DNA from: Megachile rotundata
Taxonomy: Eukaryota > Arthropoda > Insecta > Hymenoptera > Megachilidae
Direction: 5' to 3'
Length of the DNA stretch: 64,000 nt
Assembly: GCF_050947335.1 (NCBI RefSeq)
Contig: NW_027473317.1
Location: forward strand, 868,001 to 932,000
A program made the translations under genes and the position numbers. The notes beneath the pieces are model-generated. The model saw only the letters and a list, made by a program, of their open reading frames with translations, did no database searches and had not been told where the DNA came from. Of this stretch, positions 1 through 12,589 are shown one piece after another (the stretch's first letter is position 1; each line of letters begins with the position of its first letter).

Positions 1-120
1 TGATTGTGTTTGTATGATTGTGATTGTATGATTGTGATTGTATGATTGTCATTGTATGAATGTGATTGTATGACTTTTATAGTATGATTGTGATTGTATG
101 ATTGTGATTGTATGATTGTG

Positions 121-1480
121 ATTGTATGATTGTGATTGTATGATTTTGATTGTATGATTGTGATTGCATGATTGAGATTGTATGATTGTCATTGTATGAT
201 TGTGATTGTATGATTGTGATTGTATGCTTGTGATTGAATGATTGTGATTGAATGATGGTGATTGTATGATTGTGATTGTATGATGGTGATTGTATGATCG
301 TGATTGTATGATCGTGATTGTATGATCGTGATTGTATGATCGTGATTGTCTGATCGTGATTGTATGATCGTGATTGTATGATCGTGATTGTATGATCGTG
401 ATTGTATGATCGTGATTGTATGATTGTGATTTTATGATTTTGATTGTATTATTGTGACTGTATCATTGTGATTGTATGATTTTGATTGTATGACTGTGAT
501 TGTATGATTGTGATTGTATGATTGTGATTGTATGATTGTGATTGTGTGATTGTGATTGTTTGATTGTGATTGTATGATAGTGATTGTGACATTGCGATTG
601 TATGATTGCGATTGTATGATTGTGATTGTATGATTGTGATAGTAAGATTGTGATTGCATGATTGTGATTTTATGATTGTGATTGAATGATTGTGATTGTA
701 TGCTTGTGATTGTATGCTTGTGATTGTATGATTGTGATTGTATGATTGTGATTATATGATTGAGATTGTTTGATTGTGATTGTATGATCGTGATTGTATG
801 ATTGTGATTATATGATTGTGATTGTATGATCGCGTTTGTATGATTTTGATTGTATGATTGTGATTGCATGACTGAGATTGTATAATTGTGATTGCATGAT
901 TGTGATTTTATGATTGCGACTGTGTGATTGTGATTGTATGATTGTGATTGTATGATTGTGATTGTATGATTGTGATTGTATGATTTTGATTGTATGATTG
1001 TGATTGCATGATTGAGATTGTATGATTGTCATTGTATGATTGTGATTGTATGATTGTGATTGTATGCTTGTGATTGAATGATTGTGATTGAATGATGGTG
1101 ATTGTATGATTGTGATTGTATGATGGTGATTGTATGATCGTGATTGTATGATCGTGATTGTATGATCGTGATTGTATGATCGTGATTGTCTGATCGTGAT
1201 TGTATGATCGTGATTGTATGATCGTGATTGTATGATCGTGATTGTATGATCGTGATTGTATGATTGTGATTTTATGATTTTGATTGTATTATTGTGACTG
1301 TATCATTGTGATTGTATGATTTTGATTGTATGACTGTGATTGTATGGTTGTGATTGTATGATTGTGATTGTATGATTGTGATTGTGTGATTGTGATTGTT
1401 TGATTGTGATTGTATGATAGTGATTGTGACATTGCGATTGTATGATTGTGATTGTATGATTGTGATTGTATGATTGTGAT
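121..1480. repeat. 840-base-offset direct duplication
   Basis: Bases about 121-640 recur at about 961-1480, exactly 840 bases (60 monomers) further on. I saw two differences: tatgattg against tatggttg near 1347, and attgcg against attgtg near 1449. Each copy holds the same run of gatcg monomers, then the gtattattgtgactg block (447 and 1287) and a gtgacattgcg block. The near identity suggests a recent event within this array. Confidence 0.9.
299..412. repeat. Run of nine CpG monomers
   Basis: Nine consecutive monomers carry tgatcg instead of tgattg, placing a CpG every 14 bases (C at 299, 313, 327, 341, 355, 369, 383, 397, 411). It is preceded by gatgg monomers, an arrangement repeated in most other runs of this type. 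A second copy lies at 1139-1252 as part of the 840-base duplication. Confidence 0.9.
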
Positions 1481-1585
1481 AGAATGATTGCGATTGTATG
1501 ATTGCGATTGTATGATTGCGATTGTATGATTGCGATTGTATGATTGTGATTGTATGATTGTGATTGTATGATTGTGATTGTATGA

Positions 1586-1700
1586 TTTTAATTGTATAAT
1601 TGGGATTGTATGATTGGGATTGTATGATTGGGATTGTATGATTGTGATTGTATGATTGTGGTTGTATGTTTGAGATTGAATGATTGGGATTGTATGATTG
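1586..1700. repeat. ggg variant block, first copy
   Basis: A block beginning ttttaattgtataattggg carries three gattggg monomers, then a tgtttgagattgaatg variant and another gattggg. The same block starts at 6822, 34437, 36285, 37699, 39813, 40471, 49977, 53435, 54877, 57200, 58516 and 61597. The copies at 49977 and 57200 have four gattggg monomers in the first run instead of three. It is absent between about 7 and 34 kb, so it marks two separated parts of the array as related. Confidence 0.9.
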
Positions 1701-2928
1701 TGATTGTGTGATTGTGATTGTATGATTGTGATGGTATGATTGTGATTGTATGATTGTGATAGAATGATTGCGATTGTATGATTGCGATTGTATGATTGCG
1801 ATTGTATGATTGTGATTGTATGATTGCGTTTGTATGATTGCGATTGTATGATTGTCATTGTATGATTGTGATTGTATGATTGTGATTCTATGATCGTGAT
1901 TGTATGATCGTGATTGTATGATCGTGATTGTATGATCGTGATTGTATGATCGTGATTGTATGATTGTGATTGTATGATTGTGATTATATGATTGTGATTG
2001 TATGATTGTGATTGTACGATAGCGATTGTGACATTGCGATTGTATGATTGCGATTGTATGATTGTGATTGTATGACTGCGATTGTATGATTGTGATTTTA
2101 TCATTGTGATTGTATGATTGTGATTGTATGACTGTGATAGTATGATTGTGATTGTATAATAGTGATTGTGATATTGCGATTGTATGATTGCGATTGTATG
2201 ATTGTGATTGCATGACTGTGATTGTATGATTGTGTTTGTATGATTGTGATTGTATGATTGTGATTGTATGATTGTCATTGTATGAATGTGATTGTATGAC
2301 TTTTATAGTATGATTGTGATTGTATGATTGTGATTGTATGATTGTGATTGTATGATTGTGATTGTATGATTGTGATTGTATGATTGTGATTGTATGATTG
2401 TGATTGTATGATTGTGATTGTATGATTGTGATTGTATGATTGTGATTGTATGATCGTGATTGTATGATTGTGATTGTATGATTGTGATTGTATGATTGTG
2501 ATTGTATGATTGTGATTGTATGATTGTGATAGAATGATTGCGATTGGATGATTGCGATTGTATGATTGCGATTGTATGATTGCGATTGTATGATTGTGAT
2601 TGTATGATTGCGTTTGTATGATTGCGATTGTATGATTGTCATTGTATGATTTTGATTGTATGATTGTGATTGTATGATCGTGATTGTATGATCGTGATTG
2701 TATGATCGTGATTGCATGATTGTGATTGTATGATTGTGATTGTATGATTGTGATTGTATGATTGTGATTGTATGATTGTGATTGTATGATTGTGATTGTA
2801 TGATTTTAATTGTATGATTGTGATTGTATGATTGTGATTGTATGATTGTGATTGTATGATTGTGATTGTATGATTGTGATTGTATGATTGTGATTGTATG
2901 ATTGTGATTGTATGATTGTGATTGTATG

Positions 2929-2975
2929 ATTGTCATTGTATGACTTTTATTGTATGACTTTTATTGTATGATTGT
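2929..2975. repeat. Doubled gacttttat marker block
   Basis: Two adjacent monomers both carry the gacttttattgtat variant (2942 and 2956). The same doubled form occurs at 4342/4356, 5966/5980 and 9242/9256. Elsewhere the marker is usually single, most often as gacttttatagtatg. The single form is normally preceded by gtcattg and gaatgtg monomers, making a conserved block of about 45 bases that is useful for aligning the higher-order copies. Confidence 0.85.
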
Positions 2976-4792
2976 GATTGTATGATTGTGATTGAATGAT
3001 TGTGATTGTATGATTGTGATTGTATGATTGTGATTGTATGATTATGATTGTATGATTGTGATTGTATGATTGTCATTGTATGATTGTGATTGCATGATTT
3101 TAATTATATGATTGTGATTGTATGATTGCGATTGTAATATTGCGATTGTATGATTGTGATTGTATGATCGTGATTGTATGATCGTGATTGTATGATTGTG
3201 ATTGTATGATTGTGATTGTATGATTGTGATTATATGATTGTGATTGTATGATTGTGATTGTACGATAGTGATTGTGACATTGCGATTGTATGATTGCGAT
3301 TCTATGATTGTGATTGTATGACTGTGATTGTATGATTGTGATTGTATGATTGTGATTGTATGATTGTGATTGTATGACTGTGATAGTATGATTGTGATTG
3401 TATGATAGTGATTGTGATATTGCGATTGTATGATTGCGATTGTATGATTGTGATTGCATGACTGTGATTGTATGATTGTGTTTGTATGATTGTGATTGTA
3501 TGATTGTGATTGTATGATTGTCATTGTATGAATGTGATTGTATGACTTTTATAGTATGATTGTGATTGTATGATTGTGATTGTATGATTGTGATTGTATG
3601 ATTGTGATTGTATGATTTTGATTGTATGATTGTGATTGCATGATTGAGATTGTATGATTGTCATTGTATGATTGTGATTGTATGATTGTGATTGTATGCT
3701 TGTGATTGAATGATTGTGATTGTATGATTGTGTTTGTATGATTGTGATTGTATGATTGTGATTGTATGATTGTCATTGTATGAATATGATTGTATGACTT
3801 TTATAGTATGATTGTGATTGTATGATTGTGATTGTATGATTGTGATTGTATGATTGTGATTGTATGATTGTGATTGTATGATTGTCATTGTATGATTGTG
3901 ATTGTATGATTGTGATTGTATGATTGTGATAGAATGATTGCGATTGGATGATTGCGATTGTATGATTGCGATTGTATGATTGCGATTGTATGATTGTGAT
4001 TGTATGATTGCGTTTGTATGATTGCGATTGTATGATTGTCATTGTATGATTTTTATTGTATGATTGTGATTGTATGATCGTGATTGTATGATCGTGATTG
4101 TATGATCGTGATTGCATGATTGTGATTGTATGATTGTGATTACATGATTGTGATTGTATGATTGTGATTGTATGATTGTGATTGTATGATTGTGATTGTA
4201 TGATTTTAATTGTATGATTGTGATTGTATGATTGTGATTGTATGATTGTGATTGTATGATTGTGATTGTATGATTGTGATTGTATGATTGTGATTGTATG
4301 ATTGTGATTGTATGATTGTCATTGTATGAATGTGATTGTATGACTTTTATTGTATGACTTTTATTGTATGATTGTGATTGTATGATTGTGATTGTATGAT
4401 TGTGATTGTATGATTGTGATTGTATGATTGTGATTGTATGATTGTGATTGTATGATTGTGATTGTATGATTTTGATTGTATGATTGTGATTGCATGATTG
4501 AGATTGTATGATTGTGATTGTATGATTGTGATTGTATGATTGTGATTGTATGCTTGTGATTGTATGATTGTGATTGTGTAATTGTGATTATATGATTGTG
4601 ATTGTATGATTGCGTTTGTATGATTGTGATTGTGACATTGCGATTGTATGATTGCGATTTTATGATTGTGTTTGTATGATTGCGATTGTATGATTGCAAT
4701 TTAATGAGTGTGATTATATGATTATGATTGTATGATTGTGATTGTCTGATGGTGATTGTATGATTGTGACTGTATGATGGTGATTGTATGAT

Positions 4793-4906
4793 CGTGATTG
4801 TATGATCGTGATTGTATGATCGTGATTGTATGATCGTGATTGTATGATCGTGATTGTATGATCGTGATTGTATGATCGTGATTGTATGATCGTGATTGTA
4901 TGATCG
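4793..4906. repeat. Run of nine CpG monomers
   Basis: C of CpG falls at 4793 and every 14 bases to 4905. It follows gatgg and gactg monomers and is followed by gattttatg. Copies of this run with its surroundings lie at 8335-8434 (eight CpGs), 9609-9722 (nine, one within ataatcg) and 10883-10996 (nine). Confidence 0.88.
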
Positions 4907-5280
4907 TGATTTTATGATTGTGATTGTATTATTGTGATTGTATCATTGTGATTGTATGATTTTGATTGTATGACTGTGATTGTATGATTGTGATTGTATG
5001 ATTGTGATTGTATGATTGTGTTTGTATGATTGTGATTGTATGATTGTGATTGTGTGATTGTGATTGTATGATAGTGATTGTGACATTGCGATTGTATGAT
5101 TGCGATTGTGTGATTGTGATTGTATGATTGTGATAGTAAGATTGTGATTGCATGATTCTGATTTTATGATTGTGATTGTATGATTGTGATTGTATGCTTG
5201 TGATTGTATGATTGTGATTGTATGATTGTGATTATATGATTGTGATTGTATGATTGCGTTTGTATGATTGTGATTGTATA

Positions 5281-5385
5281 ATTGTGATTGTATGATTATG
5301 GTTGCATGATTGTGATTGTATGATTGTTCTTGCATGATTATGATCGCATGGTTGTAAATGCATGATTCTGATTGTATGATTGTGA
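5281..5385. repeat. Most diverged monomer block (gttcttgc block)
   Basis: This block holds tgttcttgcatgattatg, then gatcgcatgg, ttgtaaatgc and atgattctg, several substitutions per monomer but still in 14-base phase. It is preceded by attatggttgc. Further copies start near 8854, 10114, 11444, 13851 and 31471. As the least consensus-like sequence in the window it is either an old part of the array or one free of homogenisation. Confidence 0.85.
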
Positions 5386-6183
5386 TTGTATGATTGTGAT
5401 TGTATGATTGTGATTGTATAATTGCGATTGTATGAATGTGATTGTATGATCGTGATTGTATGATCGTGACTGTATGATTGTGATTGTATGATGGTGATTG
5501 TATGATCGTGATTGTATGATCGTGATTGTATGATCGTGATTGTATGATCGTGATTGTATGATCGTGATTGTACGATCGTGATTGTATGGTCGTGATTGTA
5601 TGATTTTGATTGTATGATTGTGATTGTATGATTGTGATTGTATGATTGTGATTGTATGATTGTGATTGTATGATTGTGATTGTACGATAGTGATTGTGAC
5701 ATTGCGATTGTATGATTGCGATTGTATGATTGTGATTGTATGACTGTGATTGTATGATTGTGATTGTATGATTGTGATTGTATGATTGTGATTGTATGAC
5801 TGTGATTGTATGATTGTGATTGTATGATAGTGATTGTCATATTGCGATTGTATGATTGCGATTGTATGATTGTGATTGCATGACTGTGATTGTATGATTG
5901 TGTTTGTATGATTGTGATTGTATGATTGTGATTGTATGATTGTCATTGTATGAATGTGATTGTATGACTTTTATTGTATGACTTTTATTGTATGATTGTG
6001 ATTGTATGATCGTGATTGTATGATTGTGATTATATGATTGTGATTGTATGATTGTGATAGAATGATTGCGATTGTATGATTGCGATTGTATGATTGCGAT
6101 TGTATGATTGCGATTGTATGATTGTGATTGTATGACTGTGATTGTATGATTGTGATTGTATGATTGTGATTGTATGACTGTGA

Positions 6184-9100
6184 TTGTATGATTGTGATTG
6201 TATGATTGTGATTGTATGATTGTGATTGTGTGATTGTGATTGTTTGATTGTGATTGTATGATAGTGATTGTGACATTGCGATTGTATGATTGCGATTGTA
6301 TGATTGTGATTGTATGATTGTGATAGTAAGATTGTGATTGCATGATTGTGATTTTATGATTGTGATTGAATGATTGTGATTGTATGCTTGTGATTGTATG
6401 CTTGTGATTGTATGATTGTGATTGTATGATTGTGATTACATGATTGAGATTGTTTGATTGTGATTGTATGATCGTGATTGTATGATTGTGATTATATGAT
6501 TGTGATTGTATGATCGCGTTTGTATGATTTTGATTGTATGATTGTGATTGCATGACTGAGATTGTATAATTGTGATTGCATGATTGTGATTTTATGATTG
6601 CGACTGTGTGATTGTGATTGTATGATTGTGATTGTATGATTGTGATTGTATGATTGTGATTGTATGATTGTGATTGTATGATTGTGATTGTATGATTGTG
6701 ATTGTATGATTGTGATAGAATGATTGCGATTGTATGATTGCGATTGTATGATTGCGATTGTATGATTGCGATTGTATGATTGTGATTGTATGATTGTGAT
6801 TGTATGATTGTGATTGTATGATTTTAATTGTATAATTGGGATTGTATGATTGGGATTGTATGATTGGGATTGTATGATTGTGATTGTATGATTGTGGTTG
6901 TATGTTTGAGATTGAATGATTGGGATTGTATGATTGTGATTGTGTGATTGTGATTGTATGATTGTGATGGTATGATTGTGATTGTATGATTGTGATAGAA
7001 TGATTGCGATTGTATGATTGCGATTGTATGATTGCGATTGTATGATTGTGATTGTATGATTGCGTTTGTATGATTGCGATTGTATGATTGTCATTGTATG
7101 ATTGTGATTGTATGATTGTGATTCTATGATCGTGATTGTATGATCGTGATTGTATGATCGTGATTGTATGATCGTGATTGTATGATCGTGATTGTATGAT
7201 TGTGATTGTATGATTGTGATTATATGATTGTGATTGTATGATTGTGATTGTACGATAGTGATTGTGACATTGCGATTGTATGATTGCGATTGTATGATTG
7301 TGGTTGTATGACTGCGATTGTATGATTGTGATTTTATCATTGTGATTGTATGATTGTGATTGTATGACTGTGATAGTATGATTGTGATTGTATGATAGTG
7401 ATTGTGATATTGCGATTGTATGATTGCGATTGTATGATTGTGATTGCATGACTGTGATTGTATGATTGTGTTTGTATGATTGTGATTGTATGATTGTGAT
7501 TGTATGATTGTCATTGTATGAATGTGATTGTATGACTTTTATAGTATGATTGTGATTGTATGATTGTGATTGTATGATTGTGATTGTATGATTGTGATTG
7601 TATGATTGTGATTGTATGATTGTGATTGTATGATTGTGATTGTATGATTGTGATTGTATGATTGTCATTGTATGATTGTGATTGTATGATTGTGATTGTA
7701 TGATTGTGATAGAATGATTGCGATTGGATGATTGCGATTGTATGATTGCGATTGTATGATTGCGATTGTATGATTGTGATTGTATGATTGCGTTTGTATA
7801 ATTGCGATTGTATGATTGTCATTGTATGATTTTTATTGTATGATTGTGATTGTATGATCGTGATTGTATGATCGTGATTGTATGATCGTGATTGCATGAT
7901 TGTGATTGTATGATTGTGATTACATGATTGTGATTGTATGATTGTGATTGTATGATTGTGATTGTATGATTGTGATTGTATGATTTTAATTGTATGATTG
8001 TGATTGTATGATTGTGATTGTATGATTGTGATTGTATGATTGTGATTGTATGATTGTGATTGTATGATTGTGATTGTATGATTGTGATTGTATGCTTGTG
8101 ATTGTATGATTGTGATTGTGTAATTGTGATTATATGATTGTGATTGTATGATTGCGTTTGTATGATTGTGATTGTGACATTGCGATTGTATGATTGCGAT
8201 TTTATGATTGTGTTTGTATGATTGCGATTGTATGATTGCAATTTAATGAGTGTGATTATATGATTATGATTGTATGATTGTGATTGTCTGATGGTGATTG
8301 TATGATTGTGACTGTATGATGGTGATTGTATGATCGTGATTGTATGATCGTGATTGTATGATCGTGATTGTATGATCGTGATTGTATGATCGTGATTGTA
8401 TGATCGTGATTGTATGATCGTGATTGTATGATCGTGATTTTATGATTGTGATTGTATTATTGTGATTGTATCATTGTGATTGTATGATTTTGATTGTATG
8501 AATGTGATTGTATGATTGTGATTGTATGATTGTGATTGTATGATTGTGATTGTATGATTGTGATTGTATGATTGTGATTGTGTGATTGTGATTGTATGAT
8601 AGTGATTGTGACATTGCGATTGTATGATTGCGATTGTGTGATTGTGATTGTATGATTGTGATAGTAAGATTGTGATTGCATGATTCTGATTTTATGATTG
8701 TGATTGTATGATTGTGATTGTATGCTTGTGATTGTATGATTGTGATTGTATGATTGTGATTATATGATTGTGATTGTATGATTGCGTTTGTATGATTGTG
8801 ATTGTATAATTGTGATTGTATGATTATGGTTGCATGATTGTGATTGTATGATTGTTCTTGCATGATTATGATCGCATGGTTGTAAATGCATGATTCTGAT
8901 TGTATGATTGTGATTGTATGATTGTGATTGTATGATTGTGATTGTATAATTGCGATTGTATGAATGTGATTGTATGATCGTGATTGTATGATCGTGACTG
9001 TATGATTGTGATTGTATGATGGTGATTGTATGATCGTGATTGTATGATCGTGATTGTATGATCGTGATTGTATGATCGTGATTGTATGATCGTGATTGTA

Positions 9101-9240
9101 CGATCGTGATTGTATGGTCGTGATTGTATGATTTTGATTGTATGATTGTGATTGTATGATTGTGATTGTATGATTGTGTTTGTATGATTGTGATTGTATG
9201 ATTGTGATTGTATGATTGTCATTGTATGAATGTGATTGTA
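6184..9240. repeat. Shortened copy of the left-end segment
   Basis: This stretch repeats the left end as a mosaic. About 500-960 matches 6184-6644 at an offset of 5,684 bases (406 monomers). About 1440-2300 matches 6676-7536 at 5,236 (374 monomers). About 3830-4310 matches 7610-8090 at 3,780 (270 monomers). About 4565-5640 matches 8093-9168 at 3,528 (252 monomers). The falling offsets mean the second copy lacks blocks of 448, 1,456 and 252 bases relative to the first, each a whole number of monomers. Confidence 0.8.
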
Positions 9241-11668
9241 TGACTTTTATTGTATGACTTTTATTGTATGATTGTGATTGTATGATTTTGATTGTATGAT
9301 TGTGATTGCATGATTGAGATTGTATGATTGTGATTGTATGATTGTGATTGTATGATTGTGATTGTATGCTTGTGATTGTATGATTGTGATTGTGTAATTG
9401 TGATTATATGATTGTGATTGTATGATTGCGTTTGTATGATTGTGAATGTGACATTGCGATTGTATGATTGCGATTTTATGATTGTGTTTGTATGATTGCG
9501 ATTGTATGATTGCAATTTAATGAGTGTGATTATATGATTATGATTGTATGATTGTGATTGTATGATGGTGATTGTATGATTGTGACTGTATGATGGTGAT
9601 TGTATGATCGTGATTGTATGATCGTGATTGTATGATCGTGATTGTATGATCGTGATTGTATGATCGTGATTGTATGATCGTGATTGTATGATCGTGATTG
9701 TATAATCGTGATTTTATGATCGTGATTGTATTATTGTGATTGTATCATTGTGATTGTATGATTTTGATTGTATGACTGTGATTGTATGATTGTGATTGTA
9801 TGATTGTGATTGTATGATTGTGATTGTATGATTGTGATTGTATGATTGTGATTGTGTGATTGTGATTGTTTGATTGTGATTGTATGATAGTGATTGTGAC
9901 ATTGCGATTGTATGATTGCGATTGTATGATTGTGATTGTATGATTGTGATAGTAAGATTGTGATTGCATGATTGTGATTTTATGATTGTGATTGTATGAT
10001 TGTGATTGTATGCTTGTGATTGTATGATTGTGATTGTATGATTGTGATTATATGATTGTGATTGTATGATTGCGTTTGTATGATTGTGATTGTATGATTG
10101 TGATTGTATGATTGTTCTTGCATGATTATGATCGCATGGTTGTAAATGCATGATTCTGATTGTATGATTGTGATTGTATGATTGTGATTGTATAATTGCG
10201 ATTGTATGAATGTGATTGTATGATCGTGATTGTATGATCGTGACTGTATGATTGTGATTGTATGATGGTGATTGTATGATCGTGATTGTATGATCGCGAT
10301 TGTATGATCGTGATTGTATGATCGTGATTGTATGATCGTGATTGTATGGTCGTGATTGTATGATTTTGATTGTATGATTGTGATTGTATGATTGTGATTG
10401 TATGATTGTGATTGTATGATTGTGATTGTGTGATTGTGATTGTTTGATTGTGATTGTATGATAGTGATTGTGACATTGCGATTGTATGATTGCGATTGTA
10501 TGATTGTGATTGTATGATTGTGATTGTATGATTGTGATTGTATGATTGAGATTGTATGATTTTGATTGTATGATTGTGATTGCATGATTGAGATTGTATG
10601 ATTGTGATTGTATGATTGTGATTGTATGATTGTGATTGTATGCTTGTGATTGTATGATTGTGATTGTGTAATTGTGATTATATGATTGTGATTGTATGAT
10701 TGCGTTTGTATGATTGTGATTGTGACATTGCGATTGTATGATTGCGATTTTATGATTGTGTTTGTATGATTGCGATTGTATGATTGCAATTCAATGAGTG
10801 TGATTATATGATTATGATTGTATGATTGTGATTGTATGATGGTGATTGTATGATTGTGACTGTATGATGGTGATTGTATGATCGTGATTGTATGATCGTG
10901 ATTGTATGATCGTGATTGTATGATCGTGATTGTATGATCGTGATTGTATGATCGTGATTGTATGATCGTGATTGTATGATCGTGATTGTATGATCGTGAT
11001 TTTATGATTGTGATTGTATTATTGTGATTGTATCATTGTGATTGTATGATTTTGATTGTATGACTGTGATTGTATGATTGTGATTGTATGATTGTGATTG
11101 TATGATTGTGATTGTATGATTGCGATTGTGTGATTGTGATTGTTTGATTGTGATTGTATGATAGTGATTGTGACATTGCGATTGTATGATTGCGATTGTA
11201 TGATTGTGATTGTATGATTGTGATAGTAAGATTGTGATTGCATGATTGTGATTTTATGATTGTGATTGTATGATTGTGATTGTGTGATTGTGATTGTATG
11301 ATTGTGATTGTATGCTTGTGATTGTATGATTGTGATTGTATGATTGTGATTATATGATTGTGATTGTATGATTGCGTTTGTATGATTGTGATTGTATAAT
11401 TGTGATTGTATGATTATGGTTGCATGATTGTGATTGTATGATTGTTCTTGCATGATTATGATCGCATGGTTGTAAATGCATGATTCTGATTGTATGATTG
11501 TGATTGTATGATTGTGATTGTATAATTGCGATTGAATGAATGTGATTGTATGATCGTGATTGTATGATCGTGACTGTATGATTGTGATTGTATGATGGTG
11601 ATTGTATGATCGTGATTGTATGATCGTGATTGTATGATAGTGATTGTAAGATCGTGATTGTATGATCA
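8093..11668. repeat. Three repeats of about 1,274 bases
   Basis: The variant string gcttgtgattg...gtgtaattg starts at 8093, 9367 and 10641, each 1,274 bases (91 monomers) apart. The gcaatttaatgag or gcaattcaatgag marker repeats at 8238, 9512 and 10786 with the same spacing. Each copy carries a CpG run and a gttcttgc block. The gttcttgc blocks are 1,260 and 1,330 bases apart, so copies gained or lost whole monomers internally. Confidence 0.85.
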
Positions 11669-12243
11669 TGATTGTATGATCGTGATTTTATGATTGTAAT
11701 TGTATGATTGTGATTGTATGACTGTGATTGTATGAGTGTGATTGTATGCTAGTGATTGTGTTATTGCGATTGTACGATTGCGATTGTATGATTGTGATTG
11801 CATGACTGTGATTGTATGATTGGGTTTGTATGATTGTGATTGTATGATTGTGATTGTATAATTGTCATTGTATGATTGTGATTGTATGACTTTTATTGTA
11901 TGATTGTGATTGTATGATTGTGATTGTATGATTGTGATTGTATGATTGTGATTGTATGATTGTGCTTGTATGATTGTGATTGTATGATTGTGATTGTATG
12001 ATTGTGATTGTATGATTGTGATTGTATGATCGTGATTGTATGATCGTGATTGTATGATCGTGATTGTATGATCGTGATTATATGATTCTGATTGTATGAT
12101 TGTGATTATATGATTGTGGTTGTATGATTGCGTTTGTATGATTGTGATTTTATGATAGTGATTGTATGATTGTGATTGTATGATAGTGATTGTGACATTG
12201 CGATTGTATGATTGCGATTGTAATATTGCGATTGTATGATTGT

Positions 12244-12257
12244 GATGTATGATTGTG
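12244..12257. repeat. Monomer with one-base deletion (gatgtat)
   Basis: The monomer reads gatgtatg instead of gattgtatg, a one-base loss that shifts the array phase. It sits just after a gtaatattgcg block. The same lesion, in the same neighbourhood, is at 14777, 18093 and 21311, so it looks like one ancestral event copied by segmental duplication. Confidence 0.88.
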
Positions 12258-12589
12258 ATTGTATGATCGTGATTATATGATCGTGATTGTATGAGTGTGG
12301 TTTTATGATTGTGATAGTAAGATTGTGATTGTGTGATTGTGATTGTATGATTGTGATTGTATGATAGTGATTGTGACATTGCGATTGTATGATTGCGATT
12401 GTATGATTGTGATTGTATGATTGTGATTGTATGATTGTGATTGTATGATTGTGATTGTATGATTGTGATTGTATGATTTTAATTGTATGATTTTAATTGT
12501 ATGATTGTGATTGTATGATTGTGATTGCATGATTGCGACTGTATGATTGTGATTGTATGATTTCGATTGCATGATTGTGATTGCATGAC

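Noticed and set aside
5321..5370. The gttcttgc block as a possible inserted unique element or gene fragment.
   Set aside because: It stays in 14-base phase with its neighbours and each piece aligns to the monomer with a few substitutions, so it is a diverged repeat and not an insertion.
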